Shown: piece by piece, positions 11,607-12,328 of the stretch
Position numbering within the stretch: position 1 is the stretch's first letter
Layout of the letters: the number at the start of each line of letters is the position of its first letter
Assembly: GCA_035651635.1 (NCBI GenBank)
Contig: DASRFK010000088.1
Location: 1 to 12,328, forward strand
Length of the DNA: 12,328 bases
Reading direction: 5' to 3'
From: JANXQE01 sp035651635
Lineage (GTDB): Bacteria; Verrucomicrobiota; Verrucomicrobiia; Limisphaerales; UBA8199
Notes under the pieces: model-generated
Seen by the model: only the letters and a program-made list of their open reading frames with translations
The model's database searches: none
Told to the model about the DNA's origin: nothing
Position numbers and translations under genes: made by a program

Positions 11607-11899
11607 AGCAAGGCCCAACGCTCTCGGTCAGTCACCGGCGCCGTGAACGAGCGGCAAGCGCAACAGCAACGGCGGAACGAAAACTGGGCAACAATCGTTA
11701 AGCGAGCCCGCCGGTTGGCTGCAACGAGATGGTTCTGGGTCGCGTTCAAGCACTTGATGAACTTACCTAATGAGACGAAGCAAGGATAAAGCACCTTCTC
11801 AAGCAGCTCCTCGTCCACACCGACAGTCCTCAGTTTGTTGCCCAATCCAGGAACAAACACAAGAGCAAGGAAGGCTAGAAGGTAGATGGCGATTCGCAC
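11603..11899 (-). CDS. Small membrane-anchored protein with attC-encoded tail
   Basis: A 98-codon frame, unrecognised. The start is GTG at 11899, immediately after an in-frame TAA, so no longer form exists. Residues 3-19 (IAIYLLAFLALVFVPGL) form a signal peptide or single anchor. An acidic helical stretch (GVDEELLEKVLYP) follows. From about residue 54 the frame is inside the attC, giving a 45-residue Arg/Cys-rich tail that ends ATGA at the next gene. The native protein is thus about 53 aa. It overlaps a 34-39 aa ORF at its start by 25 nt in another frame, so the cassette may carry two short genes. Confidence 0.5.
   Translation of the reverse strand: MRIAIYLLAFLALVFVPGLGNKLRTVGVDEELLEKVLYPCFVSLGKFIKCLNATQNHLVAANRRARLTIVAQFSFRRCCCACRSFTAPVTDRERWALL
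11613..11738 (-). other. attC site, 126 bp
   Basis: Minus-strand R'' is CCAGAAC (11738-11732) and R' is GTTGGGC (11619-11613). The arms ATCTCGTTGCAGCCAACCGG and CCGGTGACTGACCGAGA pair well. The site is open in the frame of the gene upstream. Confidence 0.82.
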
Positions 11900-11994
11900 T
11901 TAAAGTCATGTAAAAAGACCTTGGCCGCTAATTTCAAGTCGTAAGTCGGATCCCACTTCTCTGATTCGCCAGTAATCATGTCTATTTTGACAAT
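11875..11994 (-). CDS. Very small ORF with strong Shine-Dalgarno
   Basis: A 34-aa peptide from ATG at 11979, or 39 aa from an ATT at 11994. The sequence MITGESEKWDPTYDLKLAAK and a further 14 residues looks like a structured, charged protein fragment and not random. A perfect AAGGAGG lies 4 nt before the ATT, and 19 nt before the ATG, so the unusual ATT start is favoured by spacing. An in-frame TGA lies shortly upstream. It occupies the 5' half of a 412-bp cassette; the next ORF starts 25 nt before its stop. It may be a real microprotein or the surviving end of a decayed gene. Confidence 0.45.
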   Translation of the reverse strand: MVKIDMITGESEKWDPTYDLKLAAKVFLHDFKCESPSTF

Positions 11995-11996
11995 GG

Positions 11997-12003
11997 TGCC
12001 TCC
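11997..12003 (-). promoter_or_regulatory. Shine-Dalgarno AAGGAGG
   Basis: Minus strand reads AAGGAGG, then CACC, then ATT. It is the strongest ribosome-binding motif I find in the array, where most cassettes have none. It supports translation of the very small ORF from ATT or, less well, from the ATG 15 nt further on. Confidence 0.5.
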
Positions 12004-12024
12004 TTGCCATCACGAGGTGCCGAC

Positions 12025-12117
12025 GTCGAACGTTCGCCATCACCGGCTCCGCGCCAGTGGCTTCCAGCATGAAATCCCAATGTTGTCGAGGAGTTCGTGT
12101 GCATGGGGTTGTTGGGC
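12025..12117 (-). other. attC site, 93 bp
   Basis: Minus-strand R'' is GCCCAAC (12117-12111) and R' is GTTCGAC (12031-12025). The arms CCATGCACACGAACTCC and GGAGCCGGTGATGG align with extra bases on one side. Its length equals that of four other sites. Confidence 0.8.
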
Positions 12118-12161
12118 CTGGAGTCCGTTGTTGAGTAAATCACGTTCCAGCGGCGCTCGGC

Positions 12162-12328
12162 TCATGCTCCGGGCGCGAGCTTTTGCAATGCGTTGGAGAC
12201 GCACTGTCTGACGAACCAATCCGAGTCGTTTTGATACTGGAGTAGGGACGGAACCGCCGACCTGGCCTGTCCCCCGTAATTGCCCAAGGCATCGGCGGAC
12301 CGTGCGCGGACTTGTCCCCTTGGCTCCT
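12162..12328 (-). CDS. HEAT-repeat protein, C-terminal fragment
   Basis: The last 54-55 residues of a protein whose start lies beyond the right edge. VRARSADALGNYG, then SAVPSLLQYQNDSDWFVR, then QCVSNALQKLAP show two helical hairpins with the consensus HEAT/PBS-lyase-type repeat pattern (VR..A..ALG..G..A..A.P.L...L.D.D..VR..A..AL..L.P). Such solenoids bind other proteins. The TGA stop lies 45 bp before the attC, so this is the 3' end of a cassette or of the first gene before it. It is too short to name further. Confidence 0.72.
   Translation of the reverse strand, partial: EPRGQVRARSADALGNYGGQARSAVPSLLQYQNDSDWFVRQCVSNALQKLAPGA

Larger units (their letters stand above)
1..12328 (-). mobile_element. 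Integron gene-cassette array (no integrase in window)
   Basis: Short minus-strand genes are each followed by a 71-127 bp quasi-palindrome with a 7-nt box ending in AAC on one side and a box starting with GTT on the other. This is the gene-plus-attC unit of integron cassettes. Seventeen sites are well supported, and their R' boxes delimit 16 cassettes of about 354, 380, 412, 417, 422, 442, 443, 447, 481, 498, 535, 716, 777, 790, 919 and 1098 bp. The attC sequences differ from one another, as in chromosomal rather than clinical integrons, although several belong to recognisable sub-families. Nothing resembling a tyrosine recombinase is encoded, so this is either the interior of a long array or an integrase-less cluster (CALIN). 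Orientation is taken from the genes because attC sites are nearly symmetric. Confidence 0.88.

Noticed and set aside
1..12328. CRISPR array
   Set aside because: The repeats are divergent quasi-palindromes with genes between them and variable spacing; no uniform direct repeats with short spacers.

Overview
The window is best read as a stretch of a sedentary chromosomal integron (gene-cassette array). From about 12330 down to 2890, on the minus strand, short genes alternate with quasi-palindromic attC-type recombination sites. Each site is bounded by an AAC-ended R'' box and a GTT-started R' box, with complementary L''/L' arms between. I place 17 well-supported attC sites, which delimit 16 complete cassettes of about 350 to 1100 bp, plus three weaker sites at 680-762, 1489-1661 and 2382-2500 and a possible fourth at 2608-2661. 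No integrase gene, attI site or cassette promoter lies in the window. If the minus-strand reading is right, the integrase end lies beyond position 12328.

The host is not certain. Moderately high GC, HEAT-repeat proteins carrying a Y-G-x-x-L-x-x-WL lead-in, and attC-encoded peptide tails (such as VQPTGA) recall chromosomal integrons of uncultured Verrucomicrobiota. This is a low-confidence inference from memory.

Layout, in cassette order from high to low coordinates: C-terminus of a HEAT-repeat protein (12328-12162); a cassette with a 34-39 aa ORF overlapping a small membrane-anchored ORF; a two-TM protein; a 249-aa anchored protein; a multi-TM protein; a stand-alone EF-Tu domain-3-like protein; a three-TM protein; a membrane protein with an ExbD/TolR-like tail; a three-TM protein; a membrane-anchored HEAT-like protein; a small helical protein; a 366-aa multi-TM protein; an MSYD-type soluble protein; a two-TM protein; a four-TM protein; a zinc-ribbon protein; a barstar-family inhibitor; and a 62-aa TM protein. 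Positions 1490-2690 hold no convincing gene, only degenerate attC-like sequence and two weak ORFs, one of them on the plus strand. Below that lie a two-gene membrane cassette (1469-703) and a truncated leucine-rich-repeat protein that runs off the left edge.

The genes do not form a pathway. They are independent cargo sharing one orientation and one recombination system. Most start within 20 nt of the recombination point, which leaves no room for a promoter and little for a ribosome-binding site. In two places a reading frame runs through the attC and ends in an ATGA overlap with the first gene of the next cassette. Membrane proteins dominate, and the barstar-like inhibitor has no visible nuclease partner.
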